This document shows, piece by piece, positions 21,263 through 32,361 of a DNA stretch of 64,000 bases. The notes under the pieces were generated by a model that was not told the DNA's origin, ran no database searches, and saw only the letters and a program-made list of their open reading frames with translations. Source of the DNA: Schistosoma haematobium (taxonomy: Eukaryota; Platyhelminthes; Trematoda; Strigeidida; Schistosomatidae); contig NC_067197.1 in NCBI RefSeq assembly GCF_000699445.3, forward strand, positions 3,106,152-3,170,151, written 5' to 3'. Every line of letters begins with the position of its first letter. Within the stretch, counting starts at the first letter, position 1. Position numbers and translations under genes: made by a program.

Positions 21263-21484
21263 TACTGTACATGATGTTAAACCATATACTTAATTAATAT
21301 CTAGAAACTGAGAAGAATTGAATCTCAAATCATTGATATAAATGGTACAAATGATCTCATGACCAAGATTTGTTATTGTCTTATACCAAGACAAAATAAT
21401 TTTCTAGTAATCCTTTAATGTTATTGGTTAATTAGTCAAATTTATAGTATGGTGTTAGCCAGAGATTAGAACTGGTTATGTTAA

Positions 21485-22335
21485 TCAGTCAGTCAGCTAC
21501 AACGTAGGACCAGGAGCATACATGCATCAGTTCAAGTTGCCACACCTCATTAGAACAACAAGATCAACACGAAATTCATAGAAGTAGTTAATTCAGTGGC
21601 GGTAATATATAAAAGAAAGATTTTGTATAAGGATAAAGTACAGGAAGAAAGAATTAGTTCATCGAAAGAAAGATATGAAGCGATTTTAATCTTATAGTTT
21701 AAGGAAAGACTGTGAGCCATGTCACCATGAGTCTCCAACCATTGGTTACCATAATCAAACGGAACCCAACCAAGTAATCTGCATGTACAAACAGACCGTT
21801 GTTGCTACCTTGACGTGGTGGTCGGGCTCGCCTATTGTGAGCTATACTGGCTGCAACAATCGTTCCTCAAGTTCTTACCACGACAGAAAGGTCGGTTGAA
21901 GAACGGTAAGACTAAAGCAACAAACTCAAGGTTCGAAGTCGTAGTTCTGGATGTACAGAGGTATGACAGAAGTAAGGTCTTTTCTTCAGACAACTAGCAT
22001 AGTAGCGATGCTGTTTTTCCACAAGGAGAGGTGCGGTTAGAAAACGTCGACCCTAAAAATGCACCCCTCGTCTTATCCCACTGATATTCGTCTCTGGCGG
22101 CAAGGACTCAAAAGTACGGAGCTAACACGAAAACCACTCACGAAAGGTCGTGTGTGACCGACCTCAAGCGGTTGTCCCTTGTGCACTGCGGTCACGCTCT
22201 CAGGTCACTATGACCACATCTAGTACAATTTACCTTTCAGATACATCCAGAACAACCGCTCCACGGTGTTGGAAACCGGAAATTGATAACCGCAGTCAAG
22301 ACAACTGTATACATTATCATGTTAATCAGTCAAAC
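21485..22335. mobile_element. Composite: L2 3' end plus second module
   Basis: 21485 to about 21790 is the minus-strand L2 3' end; from GACCGTTGTTGCTACCTTGA (about 21797) a forward module follows to 22335 with ACATCTAGTACAATTTACC near its end. Same module order as 7003-7760, which has an extra deletion at the junction. Confidence 0.6.
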
Positions 22336-23080
22336 ACAACTTTTGCATCTATTGTATTTTGAAGTGGAATTTTCGTGAAAGTATTACATTTATGTAAAGA
22401 AAAAAAGAAAAGAACAACACCGAGTTCGGAACATGTTGGAAATAAACAGGAAAGTGTAGATGAACTCTTGAAGAAATTGATATTGTAAGTAGAGTTCGAA
22501 CCACTGATTCACAGATTGAGAAGTTACCAATGAACATTTAAAAGGATGCATTGAGATAGATTAAATAGATGGTGGTATGTTTTAAACTTAAACTGAAGCT
22601 ATTCAAATTCAGACCTGCGCTAAACAAGTGATGTCTTTAAGATGACCAATATTAGTGATATTAACATCCTTAAGAGTGAAGCTTCACCTTTTTGACAAAT
22701 TTTAACGAATATGAAATTTAGGTCAAGAGTTTACTATAGACTACTACTCACTACTTATAAACTGTATTTCATAAATAAACTAGTCATCTATTCAAGATAT
22801 CAGATTATTCAAAAACACTGACTAAATATTTATTATTTAGGATATATTCAGTTAAACAAAACAGTTGGCCGTAAATAGACATCCCAGATTTTTTAAATAT
22901 TCAGATTAATAACTCTTCTAGTCGAATGCTAAATTCGGTTTCCTAAGCCCTTCTAGTAACCACTAGGCTTAATCTATACAGTAACTTGAACACAAGAGAA
23001 ACCTTTTACTCTAAAGGTTCGTTTTTATAGTATTTTAGATGACCTTGGGTTTCCGGAAAATTCTGGAGTGCTACTAAACA
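22336..23080. other. No gene seen
   Basis: AT-rich intron sequence; nothing recognised. Confidence 0.4.
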
Positions 23081-23154
23081 TAATAGCAGTATAAGTAATC
23101 AACCAATCCGAAACACGACATGTGACTTGACACTTTCGCGATGACTAGTATAGG

Positions 23155-23400
23155 GGTTGTGGAGATTATTACGTTTTTGATTGAGATCATGAACCGATTG
23201 ATGTTAGACCACCTTTGGAAACCTGGAAGCACTGGACGGCCGTTTCGTCCTATTGTGGTCCTGGGTTTGAATCCCGCGAGCGGGATCGTGGATGCGCACT
23301 GCTGAGACGTCTCACAATAGGACGAAACGGCCGTCCATTGCTTCAAGTTTTCCAAAGATGGTCTAACATCAATCGGTTCATGAACTCAGCCAAAAGCTTT
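23155..23400 (+). mobile_element. SINE-1 fold-back copy
   Basis: A minus arm (about 23155-23256) breaks inside the ribozyme at CCTATTGTGG and is followed by a forward body from TCCTGGGTTTGAATCCCGCG. The forward ribozyme has CTGAGACG in the core (damaged) with an otherwise good GGACGAAACGGCCGTCC. Confidence 0.75.
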
Positions 23401-23634
23401 CTAGATGTTTTTGGATAAAACGTCTATTGAATGCTGATTGGATAAGGGAGTGTCTCAGTGTTTTTCAGAGCCTTTATATTCAGCTTTTTTTCCAGGAATT
23501 TTCTGGATCCCCTCAACACAAAGTATTGATCAATTGCATATTTTTATAAAATGGATAATAAAATAATCTCAGAAAAATCAACTCAAATTATTGATGTATG
23601 ATTTAATATATTGAAGTGATATTTATTTTCAATA

Positions 23635-23785
23635 GTTGCGATGATCAATCGATTGAAGCTAGACCACCATGGAAAATCTAGAAGCACTGGATGGTCGTTT
23701 CGTCCTATTCTGGACTTTTCAACAGTGCGCATCCACGATTCTAACTCGTGAGATTAGAACCCAAGACCAGTCTGTCTAGTATAGG
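23635..23785 (-). mobile_element. SINE-1, truncated
   Basis: Minus-strand 3' half: family end, ribozyme region (about 23685-23730) and part of the B-box side (GATTAGAACCCAAG). It stops near CAGTCTGTC, where TAGTATAGGGTTGTGGAG begins another unit's 3' end. Confidence 0.7.
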
Positions 23786-23789
23786 GTTG

Positions 23790-24036
23790 TGGAGATTGTT
23801 GCATTTCGTTAAGGGCATGGCGTTTAAGAGTCCTTCCATTTGGTCGAACTCGAGAGCGACGTATAGATTTCCAATACAACTTTGGATACAAGTTAGTTTC
23901 TATGCACTCCTTCATAAAATCAACATTTTTCATCGCCTCACTGAGCCTTGTGCTATACCTCAGATACTCGTTGAGAACCTTTAACGCAAATGTTTGCTCA
24001 GAACGTTTCAATATAGTATTGTTGAATTTCATTGAA
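23790..24036 (-). pseudogene. Retroelement ORF fragment, possibly PLE-like
   Basis: Minus-strand open segment reading LNEYLRYSTRLSEAMKNVDF, KECIETNLYPKLYWKSIRRS and TLKRHALNEM. The 'long basic helix, then LYPKLYWKS' pattern reminds me of the N-terminal region upstream of RT in Penelope-like ORFs, but I cannot verify it. It is embedded in SINE-1 3' ends on both sides. Confidence 0.3.
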
Positions 24037-24084
24037 ATCATGAACTGATTTAAGTTAGAATACCACTAGACACATAGGGTTCAC

Positions 24085-24372
24085 GTAGGGGAGTTGGAAA
24101 ACCCTGAATTCAAATCAATGGTGCACCTGGGCAAATGGTATTCATGATCACCGGCTACCATGGGACTGCATTTCCTGCCGTTGCCCTACTTCTTTGTGTA
24201 TCAGACATTTAAGTCCAAGGCTCCGGGTGTGGCCTCCTAAGAAAAACACCTGGTTCGGTTTGGGCAGTCGGACAGTATCCCAGCCCTCACACAAATCAGA
24301 TGATATATATGGAGCATATCTATTTGGTGTCTCTTTGTACCAATAATTACATGTTCAGATAAATAAAGAAAT
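24085..24372 (+). mobile_element. L3 LINE-type 3' end
   Basis: GGAAAACCCTGAATTCAAAT, ACCGGCTACCATGGGACTGC, GTGTGGCCTCCTAAG, ending GTTCAGATAAATAAAG. Truncated to about 290 bp. Confidence 0.65.
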
Positions 24373-24376
24373 TAAA

Positions 24377-24775
24377 TCATTTCATGATATTAGTGAAATA
24401 CAATGGACTCAACAACGCCATACTGACAATTATCCCGTGTATTTTTTTATAAGAGGAGGGGGCTTTGTTAATTGGTTTAGTAATCCGATTCTCACAATCT
24501 TGAGGGTACATGTTTATGAACATGTTACGATCAAAACGGTCTGAATACGATATGAGTATAATTTGTTTTAAAAGAAATCTACTATTGTACTTAAATACCA
24601 TACCGTAATGATCAGATGGATGGACTAAGTAGAAATGTACCCAATTCTCAACTAGCAACAAATATGACTTAACTTTCATTATACATAAATCTTTCTTAAC
24701 TAGTACTCTGTAACCAATACTTGTGTAACTATGCAAGAATACAAACATTTCAATCATTTTCAAAGGATATATCAT
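24377..24775 (-). other. 132-codon open frame, unrecognised
   Basis: Longest open frame in the window not explained by repeats or by Musashi. It reads MIYPLKMIEMFVFLHSYTSI ... and is Leu/Ile/Tyr-rich with no motif I recognise. AT-rich DNA produces such frames by chance; there is no splice or promoter evidence. Coding status doubtful. Confidence 0.15.
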
Positions 24776-25039
24776 AAAGAGTTAAGGGAACATTGAAAAC
24801 TGTAACACAGTTGGAAAACGTATTTGAAACAAGCATAGATAAATGGATAAATTAAAATGTAAGTCTCAGTTTCTGTGACATGCTGAGTAATTTAATTAAC
24901 TTGAAAAGTAGGGTTTCTTTCAACAACAACAACAACAACAACCCATAATTACGCAATTCTGTTACATTTCTGAAGAAGAAACAGTTTGAAACTACGGATA
25001 ATTTTAGTATTTTTGTTTATTGGAATATTGTTATGAACT

Positions 25040-25170
25040 ACGGACTGGAGTCCCTGTGGGGCTGCTGTCGGTTTCAAGCTCAGAAAAAGAAGGAAGGTTG
25101 GGCATGGGATTACTGATCCCATCCCGTAGAAAATTAACTTACTTAAAAAAAACGCTAACCAGAAAATTAT
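25040..25170 (-). repeat. R3 repeat
   Basis: Minus copy with GGGGCTGCTGTCGG, AAAGAAGGAAGGTTGGGC and CCCATCCCGTAGAAAA. About 200 bp from the opposite-strand copy at 25375. Confidence 0.6.
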
Positions 25171-25374
25171 TCTCGACTTCAAGACGTACTATTTGTACGA
25201 TCAATAATGATGATGTCTATCTGATCTAATCATAATTGGTAAAGTATTGTATCAGTTTATGACGTATTAGCTGAGTAATCAATAATATTAATCAGTAAAT
25301 CGTTGTACTTTTGATGCTATTATAGTTAATTTGAAAGTTTCTGTGAATGTGTTAATCAGCTTTCTTCAATGTGA

Positions 25375-25500
25375 TTGGTGTTTATTTTGAAGCAAGATTT
25401 TTTCTACGGGATGGGAGTACCGACCTCATGTACAAACTTCCTGCTTTACCGTGGCTTGGGAATTACAGTCACACTAGAAATGCTACAGGCGGCGTCTTGT
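25375..25500 (+). repeat. R3 repeat, joined to L1
   Basis: Forward copy: TCTACGGGATGGGAG, GCTTTACCGTGGCTTGGGA, ATGCTACAGGCGGCGTC; continues directly into L1 coding remnants. Confidence 0.55.
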
Positions 25501-25945
25501 ACGTAGTGTACGGAGTTGAAACGTGGAGAACTATCACAAATGTCATCAAAAACGTACAAGTATTCATAAACAGTTGTCTACACAAGATACTCAATATCCA
25601 TTCACCAGATATCATCAACAACACTCTTCTGTGAAAGAGAAAAAACAGCTTCCAGTTGAAGAGAATATTAGGGAAAGATGTTGAAAGTGGTTAGGATACA
25701 CATTGAGGAAATCACCAAACCTCATCACGAGACAACCCTAATATAGAATGCTGAAGGGCAGTGGAAAAACGGAAGATCAAAGAACACATTATGTGGAGAA
25801 ATAGAAGCAGATATGAAAATGATGAATAATAACTAGAAAGAAATGGAAAGGATTGTCCAGGACAGAGTTGTATGAGGAGTGCTGGTGGGTGACCAATGCT
25901 CCTGCACGAGAAGTAACTGGTGTAAGTCAATCAGCTTAGTGAATC
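25501..25945 (+). pseudogene. L1 LINE RT C-terminal remnant
   Basis: Reads YGVETWRTITNVIKNVQVFI then NSCLHKILNIHSP before frame breaks; continues at nucleotide level to the 3' end (AGGACAGAGTTGTATG ... GTAACTGGTGTAAGTCAATC). Confidence 0.8.
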
Positions 25946-26534
25946 ATTTAGATAATTTATTAATATTTATGAAAGTTTCATTTTATATTCATAAATTATA
26001 TTAACAAACTGTGGATTTCTTTCTTTCATCTCTTATTTCATTTGGATTCTTCTTCTTCTTCTTCTTCTTGTTTATTCTTCCTCTTCAATAAATAGAATTA
26101 ATGAATTTTAACCTAACAAAATGATGATTATTCCCAAGAGTGAAAATGACCGAATAGAAATACAATTTATCCATATTGAATATTTTTATATATAACTTAT
26201 TCGGTAATAAAAATGACAAGAAACGTTTTGGGGGGGGGGTAATGGGAGGGGGAGGAGGGACACAGAGAAACATCGAATGGAATAGTTAAATGAATAAATG
26301 AACACATTGTATATGACGCTTGAAAAATGATATTGAAGTCAATTCATTATTATTATCATTAGGTAACTATGCATGTTGATACATTTTCAATCCTGTAAGC
26401 CAATTAAGGAAGTATATACCTAGAAACAATTGTTAGAACTAATGAGAATGAATGTTAAAGGTTAGTTTTTTTTAAGTTACAATATTAAGATTGTCTATTG
26501 ATGATTTATATTTTTAGGATTTATTATTATAATG
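25946..26534. other. No gene seen; microsatellites
   Basis: Contains (CTT)n at about 26049-26070 and a G-run at 26229-26238 within a GGA-rich patch. Otherwise AT-rich. Confidence 0.45.
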
Positions 26535-27505
26535 GATATTTATAGAACCTATGATTGATTAAACTGTAAAATTGTGCATGGAAGACAGTTGACAAACTCG
26601 TTCGAAGTAAAGACTAGTGTTAGGTAAGGTTGCTTACTCTTGACCTTTCTCTTTCGCTTGGTAATCGACTGGATCATGAAGATGTCAATATCAAGGGGTA
26701 AGCATGGGATACAGTAGACAGATAAGATGCAGTTGGACGATCTAGACTTCGCAGATGATCTGGCCCTCCTATCGCACACGCAACAAAAAATGCAAGAGAA
26801 AACGACTAGTGTAGGAGAAGCAACCTCAGCAGCAGTAGGTCTCAATATACACAAAGAGAAATGCAAGATTCTCCAACTCAACACAGCATGCACCAATCCA
26901 TTCACACTTGACGGAGAAGATTTGGAAGATGCAAAAACCGTTACATATCTGGGTAGAATTATTGATGAACACGGTGGATCTGACGCAGATGTGAGAGAGT
27001 GGATCGGTAAAGCAAGAGCAGCATATATACAATTGAAGAACATCTGGAACTCAAAACAACTGTCAACCAACACTAAAGTTAGAATTTTCAATACAAATGG
27101 GGCGGAAACTTGGAGAACTACGAGTGCTTATTAACAGCTGTCTACGCAAAAATACTTCGGATTCGTTGGTCAGACACTATCAGCAACGACCTACTATGGG
27201 AGAGAGCAAACCAGATTTCAGTGGAAGAAGAAATCAGGAAGAAGCAATGGAACTGCACAGGGTATACATTGAGGAAATCACCCAACTGTGCCACAAGACA
27301 AGCCCTCACATGGAGTCCTCAACGCCAAAGGAGAAGTGGAATACCAGAGAACACATTACGCCGAGAAACGGAGACAGACAGATATAAGAAGAATGAACAA
27401 CGATTACATAGAACTAGAAAGGCAGGCCCAGGACAGTGTGAGTTTGAGAATGCTGGTCAGTGGCCTATGCTCTATTGGGAATAACAGGTGTGAGTAAGTA
27501 AGTAT
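26535..27505 (+). pseudogene. L1 LINE reverse transcriptase, best remnant
   Basis: The longest L1 copy. Order: RT finger/palm region ending VIDWIMKMSI; the catalytic motif in LDFADDLALLSHTQQKMQ (FADD); a VGLNIHKEKCKIL thumb-side motif; VTYLGRIIDEHGGSDADV; WIGKARAAYIQLKNIWNSKQ; then GAETWRTT with the VKTVLLY codons missing (about 21 bp deleted near 27097) and a frame change. The C-terminal [20 protein letters not shown] region runs to the 3' end and GTGAGTAAGTAAG tail. The missing bases, frame breaks and 5' truncation make it a dead copy. Confidence 0.85.
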
Positions 27506-27554
27506 TTAGATAAATTAATCATAATCAGAATGAGGTTGTAGAGATCATGCTATT

Positions 27555-27925
27555 TTATTAAAATCATGATACAATCTTCGTTAGACAATCAATTAAAAAC
27601 TAGAAGCACTCGATATCCACATTACCATAATATGGATATCCTCTGCAGCGTGAATCAATAACTCGAAAGCTAACAAATCCAATCTATGACCCTCGCTCTT
27701 GGAAATGAATGCTTAACCTCTAGACCACTGAGTTTTGATACAATCTTGTACGCGTCCAACTCCAATTAATTCATGATATTGCACGTAACTCCCTCACTCC
27801 CCATTAGCTTGAACTTCATTTCGAACTAGTTTTGATAAAAAAAATTCTCAGAATTCTACTAGGACGAAACCGACATCCAGTCGTTCCAGGATTTCATTGG
27901 TTATCCAATAATAAAATACATCATT
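27555..27925 (-). mobile_element. Old SINE-1 remnants
   Basis: 27555-27780 is a strongly decayed minus copy (AACCTCTAGACCACTGAG is the clearest landmark). 27850-27925 is a short forward ribozyme 3' half (TAGGACGAAACC, CATCCAGTCGTTCCAGG). Confidence 0.5.
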
Positions 27926-28257
27926 GCTGTTATGCTTTCATTCTGAATGGTAACTTTAGTTCAGAAATTAGATAATTAAATTCAGAGATTTTGTATAAAT
28001 AATGTTGTATGATGTATATTAAACGAGAAGTTGTGATCCAATGCATGACTTAGAGTATGATTCATGGACGACTTTTATATGAACAAACCTAATTAATATC
28101 ATACTCTTACTTTACCCTATTAATATAATTTTCACTAGAAGGAGGAAGTTTATCGTTTAAACCATACAAAATAACTAATAATAACAACACTGTCACTATA
28201 AGACTCTTAACAGGTGTTAACAGTTTTGGATGTCGACAGTATCGAAAATAAGATGGA
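27926..28257. other. No gene seen
   Basis: AT-rich intron sequence; nothing recognised. Confidence 0.4.
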
Positions 28258-28485
28258 TGATGGCTAACAGTAGAATCTAGGATGAGTGCTTCGTCCTAGT
28301 TTGGACTCTTCAGCTGCATCTCAGAGTTAATGTTCAATCCGGGTGCGTGCTAGTTTCTACTACTAGTCACCATCCATCTTTGCTTATAACGTTTGTGACT
28401 TAAGGCAATATCGAGATACTCCGTACAGGATGCACATATGATAATAAAGGACTGATCGATTGTAGTCCTAAATATCAATGCGAAG
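28258..28485. mobile_element. Sm-alpha fold-back copy, split by a PLE insertion
   Basis: 28258 to about 28362 is reverse-complement Sm-alpha (damaged ribozyme about 28290-28325); from about 28365 it is forward Sm-alpha leader. The forward part is interrupted at 28486 by a PLE fold-back and resumes at 28687-28735 (AGAAGATTCAAATAAACAAT). Confidence 0.75.
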
Positions 28486-28686
28486 AGATGGTGGAGAAGA
28501 TTTGTAGCTTAGGTGCTTAATTTTGATGGAGTTTTGTTCTCTGAGCTGGATGGTTCGGTCGTGGAGCTTTCATCGTTCTTCTGAACGACATCATCTATCT
28601 GAAGTTTGTGCTGATGATGTCATTCAGAAGAACGATGAAAGCTCCACGACCAAACCATCCAGCTCAGAGAACAAAACTCCATCAAA
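28486..28686. mobile_element. PLE 3'-end palindrome inserted in Sm-alpha
   Basis: Fold-back of the Penelope-like 3' end. Arms 28521-28595 and 28613-28687 are almost perfect reverse complements (2-3 mismatches in 75), with a 17-nt loop; the left arm extends outward to AGATGGTGGAGAAGATTTG. Flanks ATCAATGCGAAG (28474-28485) and ATCAATCAGAAG (28687-28698) look like one 12-bp TSD with two changes, so the whole hairpin inserted at once. Confidence 0.8.
28604..28651 (+). ncRNA. Hammerhead-like fold at PLE 3' end
   Basis: GTTTGTG, CTGATGA (28611-28617), a stem II hairpin (CATTC/GAACG-like around AGAA), GAAA, then AGCTC and CACGACC. Stem I GTG/CAC extends by U-G and U-A pairs; stem III is only two pairs, as in the short-stem-III hammerheads known from Penelope-like elements. 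One unpaired U precedes stem II. Embedded in the palindrome, which would compete for folding. Confidence 0.45.
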
Positions 28687-28739
28687 ATCAATCAGAAGAT
28701 TCAAATAAACAATACCAAATGTACTTAAAAAAAACATGG

Positions 28740-29369
28740 TTTATAATACTCTATTATAAAGTGTGGTAATTTACATAACTAGATTTAAGGATAATAAACA
28801 TTGGGATAACATTCACTTATAAATAACAAAAGTGATTTAACACAAACAGTCGCAGTTACTTTCTCATCCATCAATCTTTCTATTAGAAAAGTCCCGATCT
28901 AAAAAGCTTATGAACGCTAATTCGTAAGAAACAACAAACTGTCCATCTTATCGGTAATCATGTGATCTAATGATACCAGTTTGTTTACAAAATTGACATA
29001 ATGTCTAGTAGGAACAAAAACTAACGTGTTTATAATAGGATAGATTTCAACAAGTGAAGTTAGCGCGTTATTTGAAATAGATCCACGCTTTGAGATCTAC
29101 GGAAAAGCGGTTCCCCATAAGATCACATCTACACAGTGGAAAACATGAACCTTGAAAACACGGAATCTATTCCAGAAAAGCTACTACACTTTGCTGGAAA
29201 AGGGTATAAAAACCAAATTTGCTTGAACACCATATCACACCACTATTCAAAAACACGTACAATATGCCACTTTGCTACAATAACCAATTAACTACATCGT
29301 AAAAGTATATACACACAATGTCGTTGTACAGTAAACAAAATACTTAAAACATTTTACTTTTTTTAATGG
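28740..29369. other. No gene seen
   Basis: AT-rich intron sequence; no repeat or coding signature recognised. Confidence 0.4.
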
Positions 29370-29600
29370 TTGGGTTCATGAGTCATTTGAAGCTAGATCA
29401 TCATAGAAAACCTGGAAGCACTGAACAGCTGTTTCATCCCATTATGGGATTACTCAGAAGTGCGCATCTACGACTCCGCCTCGCGAGATTCAAACACAGG
29501 ACCTATCAGTCTCGTTCACGAACACTTAACCTTCAGACCACTTAGACGACCGGCAACCAATGGTGTTAATGTCTAACTTCAATCAATCCACGAAATTTTA
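29370..29600 (-). mobile_element. SINE-1
   Basis: Minus copy: family 3' end, ribozyme region 29418-29470 with altered GAAAC (TTTCATCCC in plus), B box GATTCAAACACAGG, A-box side. Leader truncated. Confidence 0.75.
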
Positions 29601-30170
29601 CTTTTATCCACTGTTCATTTTGTTCAAATCCTACTTTGCAAAAAAAAGGGAAATTGATTTTATCCACTTGAATAATCTGTAAATGACTTTCAAATTTTGT
29701 GAGGTCTATATCATAATCGGTTACAGTTGAATAGTTTTAAATTCATTGAACTTAATCAACTGTACTACTAAATTTTGTGAGTAGTACACTGTAATTTCAG
29801 TATATATATATGCAATATTTTTAGATAAGATAATGAAATACATCACAACAGAGGGGGGAGGAAGGTGGATAATAAATAGTGATATATACTACTGTTAGTT
29901 ACTTAAAACTCTCTGTTATATGTTTATGTATATTTTGTTTTTATTACGTGTTATATATACGTCCAAAAATCAAGGTGTGACAATGGGACCAACTACTTTA
30001 GACAACTAGCTACAAGTATATATGGAATACTGTATAGTTCTGCAAGAAACTAACACGGTAAATTGAACATTGATAAGATAAACACTTGTATACAACAATA
30101 ATGGACTACTGATTTAAAGGTCATGATCATTTGAGTAGTAAAATAACATTTAGATAGAAAAAAAGTCAGA
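29601..30170. other. No gene seen
   Basis: AT-rich with a GGGGGGAGG patch near 29850; nothing recognised. Confidence 0.4.
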
Positions 30171-30174
30171 TATA

Positions 30175-30290
30175 AACTCGTCCCGCTTGGAGCTCCTCCG
30201 GGACTACCAAGCTCAGATAAAGGGGGAGGATTGGGCATAGGATTAGCGACTCCACCCCGTAGAAAACCAAGTCGCTAAAAAAACGCTAAG
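30175..30290 (-). repeat. R3 repeat
   Basis: Minus copy: GCTCCTCCGGGACTACC, AAAGGGGGAGGATTGGGC, GATTAGCGACTCCACCCCG, AAAACCAAGTCGC. Confidence 0.6.
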
Positions 30291-31354
30291 TAATCTTGAC
30301 CATACTAGAATCTTGTGACTTTGCTTTCGTTTCATTACGTTAATCAGATAGACGAAAGTTTTCAATTACAGTCTAAAGGATTCTATCAACAACTGACTAA
30401 CTTAGATCTATTAAAAGGTCAGTCAAAAATTGAAAAAAAAATCAAACAGCAATCTAGTCTTAGTATGAAAAGTCCTATTGACGTATACATACAACTCATC
30501 ATGAATTAGTACTCAAGATCTCAAATATCTTCTCAAAAATTGCTTTTAACATTCATAAACACTTAAGAAGATTATGTCAATGAAAAGAAGATAAGAAAGT
30601 TTCATGGAGTTCAATATATCTTGTGGAAGTGATAAGTTCTCTATTTTGGATAGTTCAATCATTGCTCTCTGATCGCTCATTAATCGATCTACATGGAAAT
30701 GGACTCATGTAAAACAACTAGATAGTCAAAGATTACCTCAAAGGAGATTATGATGAAATCAAACAAATAAATAACAGACACACACACACACACTGTGGAT
30801 ATGAATCAATCGGATTCCATGTCAATAAAATAAGCTGTTAGGCTATTCGTATAGGAATTTACGATATCGTCTTGAAAGACAACGAAATCTTCACAGTTGA
30901 ACCAATCAGATCAAAGTATACATTTCTAAGATCCTCATTCTAATCTGCAATTATTATCCCTTACCTTAAATTAAAAACATTTAAAGTTATAATACGGACA
31001 CATAAAATATTTTTGTATATGGATTTTATACAAGTCACCAAACTCATGTTTGCTAGCCTTTTCAATCTCCCAGTTGTGTTATGAACTGAAATTGATCAGT
31101 TTCCTTTGACTTGTGTGTAATGTATGCAGATTATTTTGATTTTATAATCAAGTCACAAATTGAATGTACCTCCATTACAGTGTTGATATTCACACCACTG
31201 TCTGACTGTGCTTTCAAAGCTACTAATCTCATGATATCTTTCTTAAATCATTGAATGAAAGGAGTGTAATACATAAATATCGATGGGTAGCTTGATAATA
31301 TTGAAATAGTTACACAACAATTGCCAGAGTTGTCTGTCTAGATTGATATAAGCC
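30291..31354. other. Mostly unrecognised; weak Sm-alpha trace
   Basis: Includes a (CA)n run at about 30776-30793 and a possible eroded minus Sm-alpha at about 31055-31145 (GAAATTGATCAGTTTC). A 64-codon frame at 30315 has no recognisable product. Confidence 0.35.
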
Positions 31355-31800
31355 AATCAATATATATTCATGTATTTTTTGATTGAGGTCACGAATCAAT
31401 TGATGTTAGACTACCTTCGGAAACCTGAAAGCACTGGATGGCCGTTTCGTCCTAGTATGAAACTCCTCAGCAGTGCACATCCACATTCCCGCTCCTCGCT
31501 AGATTCGAACCCAGGACCTATTAGTCTCACACCAGGCGCTTAATCAACTAGACCACTGAGCCGGCATCCAATGGTGTTAGTGTCTAACATCAACCAATCC
31601 ACGAAATTGCGCGACCATCTTCCATTGTACTGAGGTACCTGAGATACCTGTCTCTACTCGACAAGGATTAGCTCCACTGATCACGGCTTCTCAATAGAAC
31701 TCCGAGAATTCTCTAATGAAGCTAGTCACTAGTGAGCACATGTTAATTATCAGTATAGGGGGTTGTGAAGATTGTTAAGTTTTTTAACTGAGATCATGTA
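31355..31800 (-). mobile_element. SINE-1 with dimer junction
   Basis: Full-length minus unit (family end, ribozyme about 31433-31478, B box GATTCGAACCCAGG, A-box side, leader to AGCACATGTTAATTATCAG). It is followed directly by TATAGGGGGTTGTG..GAGATCATG, the 3' end of a second unit in the same orientation. This defines the unit's head-to-tail junction. Confidence 0.8.
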
Positions 31801-31953
31801 ATTTTAGCTTTATGTATTAAATCATCTTATATATAATTATACGTTTATTATTTAGGTGTAATAGGTCACTATTAGAATGAAAATAAATTCAGTTATGGAC
31901 CGAAATGAAATAGAGCGAATCGACGAATATTAAAAGAATTCTAGAGATTTATT

Positions 31954-32229
31954 GGTGAGACTATAATTTATGGATGACCTTTGAAAGACGCCTTAGTGAC
32001 TTTGGGAATGTCTACCTATTTACAAGGGTTAAATAAGGGTTATAAAGCAGTTTGAAGAATAAGGATTATGATTCGTAATTGATGGTTAGCATAAGCAATT
32101 TGATTTATGATGTTCATCACGAACTGATATCAGCTATAATGTCAAAATGTTATTTAGCCAAATAGATGAATGAATCCAAGACCTGTTATCCTAAATCTGA
32201 CTAGTTGATCCATAACTTACAGTTTCACC
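31954..32229. mobile_element. MITE copy 3
   Basis: GGTGAGACTATAATTTATGG at the left, and a decayed inverse ending AGTTTCACC at the right. GATTTAT flanks at 31946-31952 and 32230-32236 fit a 7-8 bp TSD. Non-coding. Confidence 0.8.
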
Positions 32230-32361
32230 GATTTATCTTCATACTTTTTTAAAAGATTTTTATTGAAAATCTCTTTGAGTATACAATGAATACCGATTCA
32301 TAAAAGCTTTCCATAAAGAATTTCTTCAAAAAGCATTCATATGCTTCATATTTCTTCAAAA

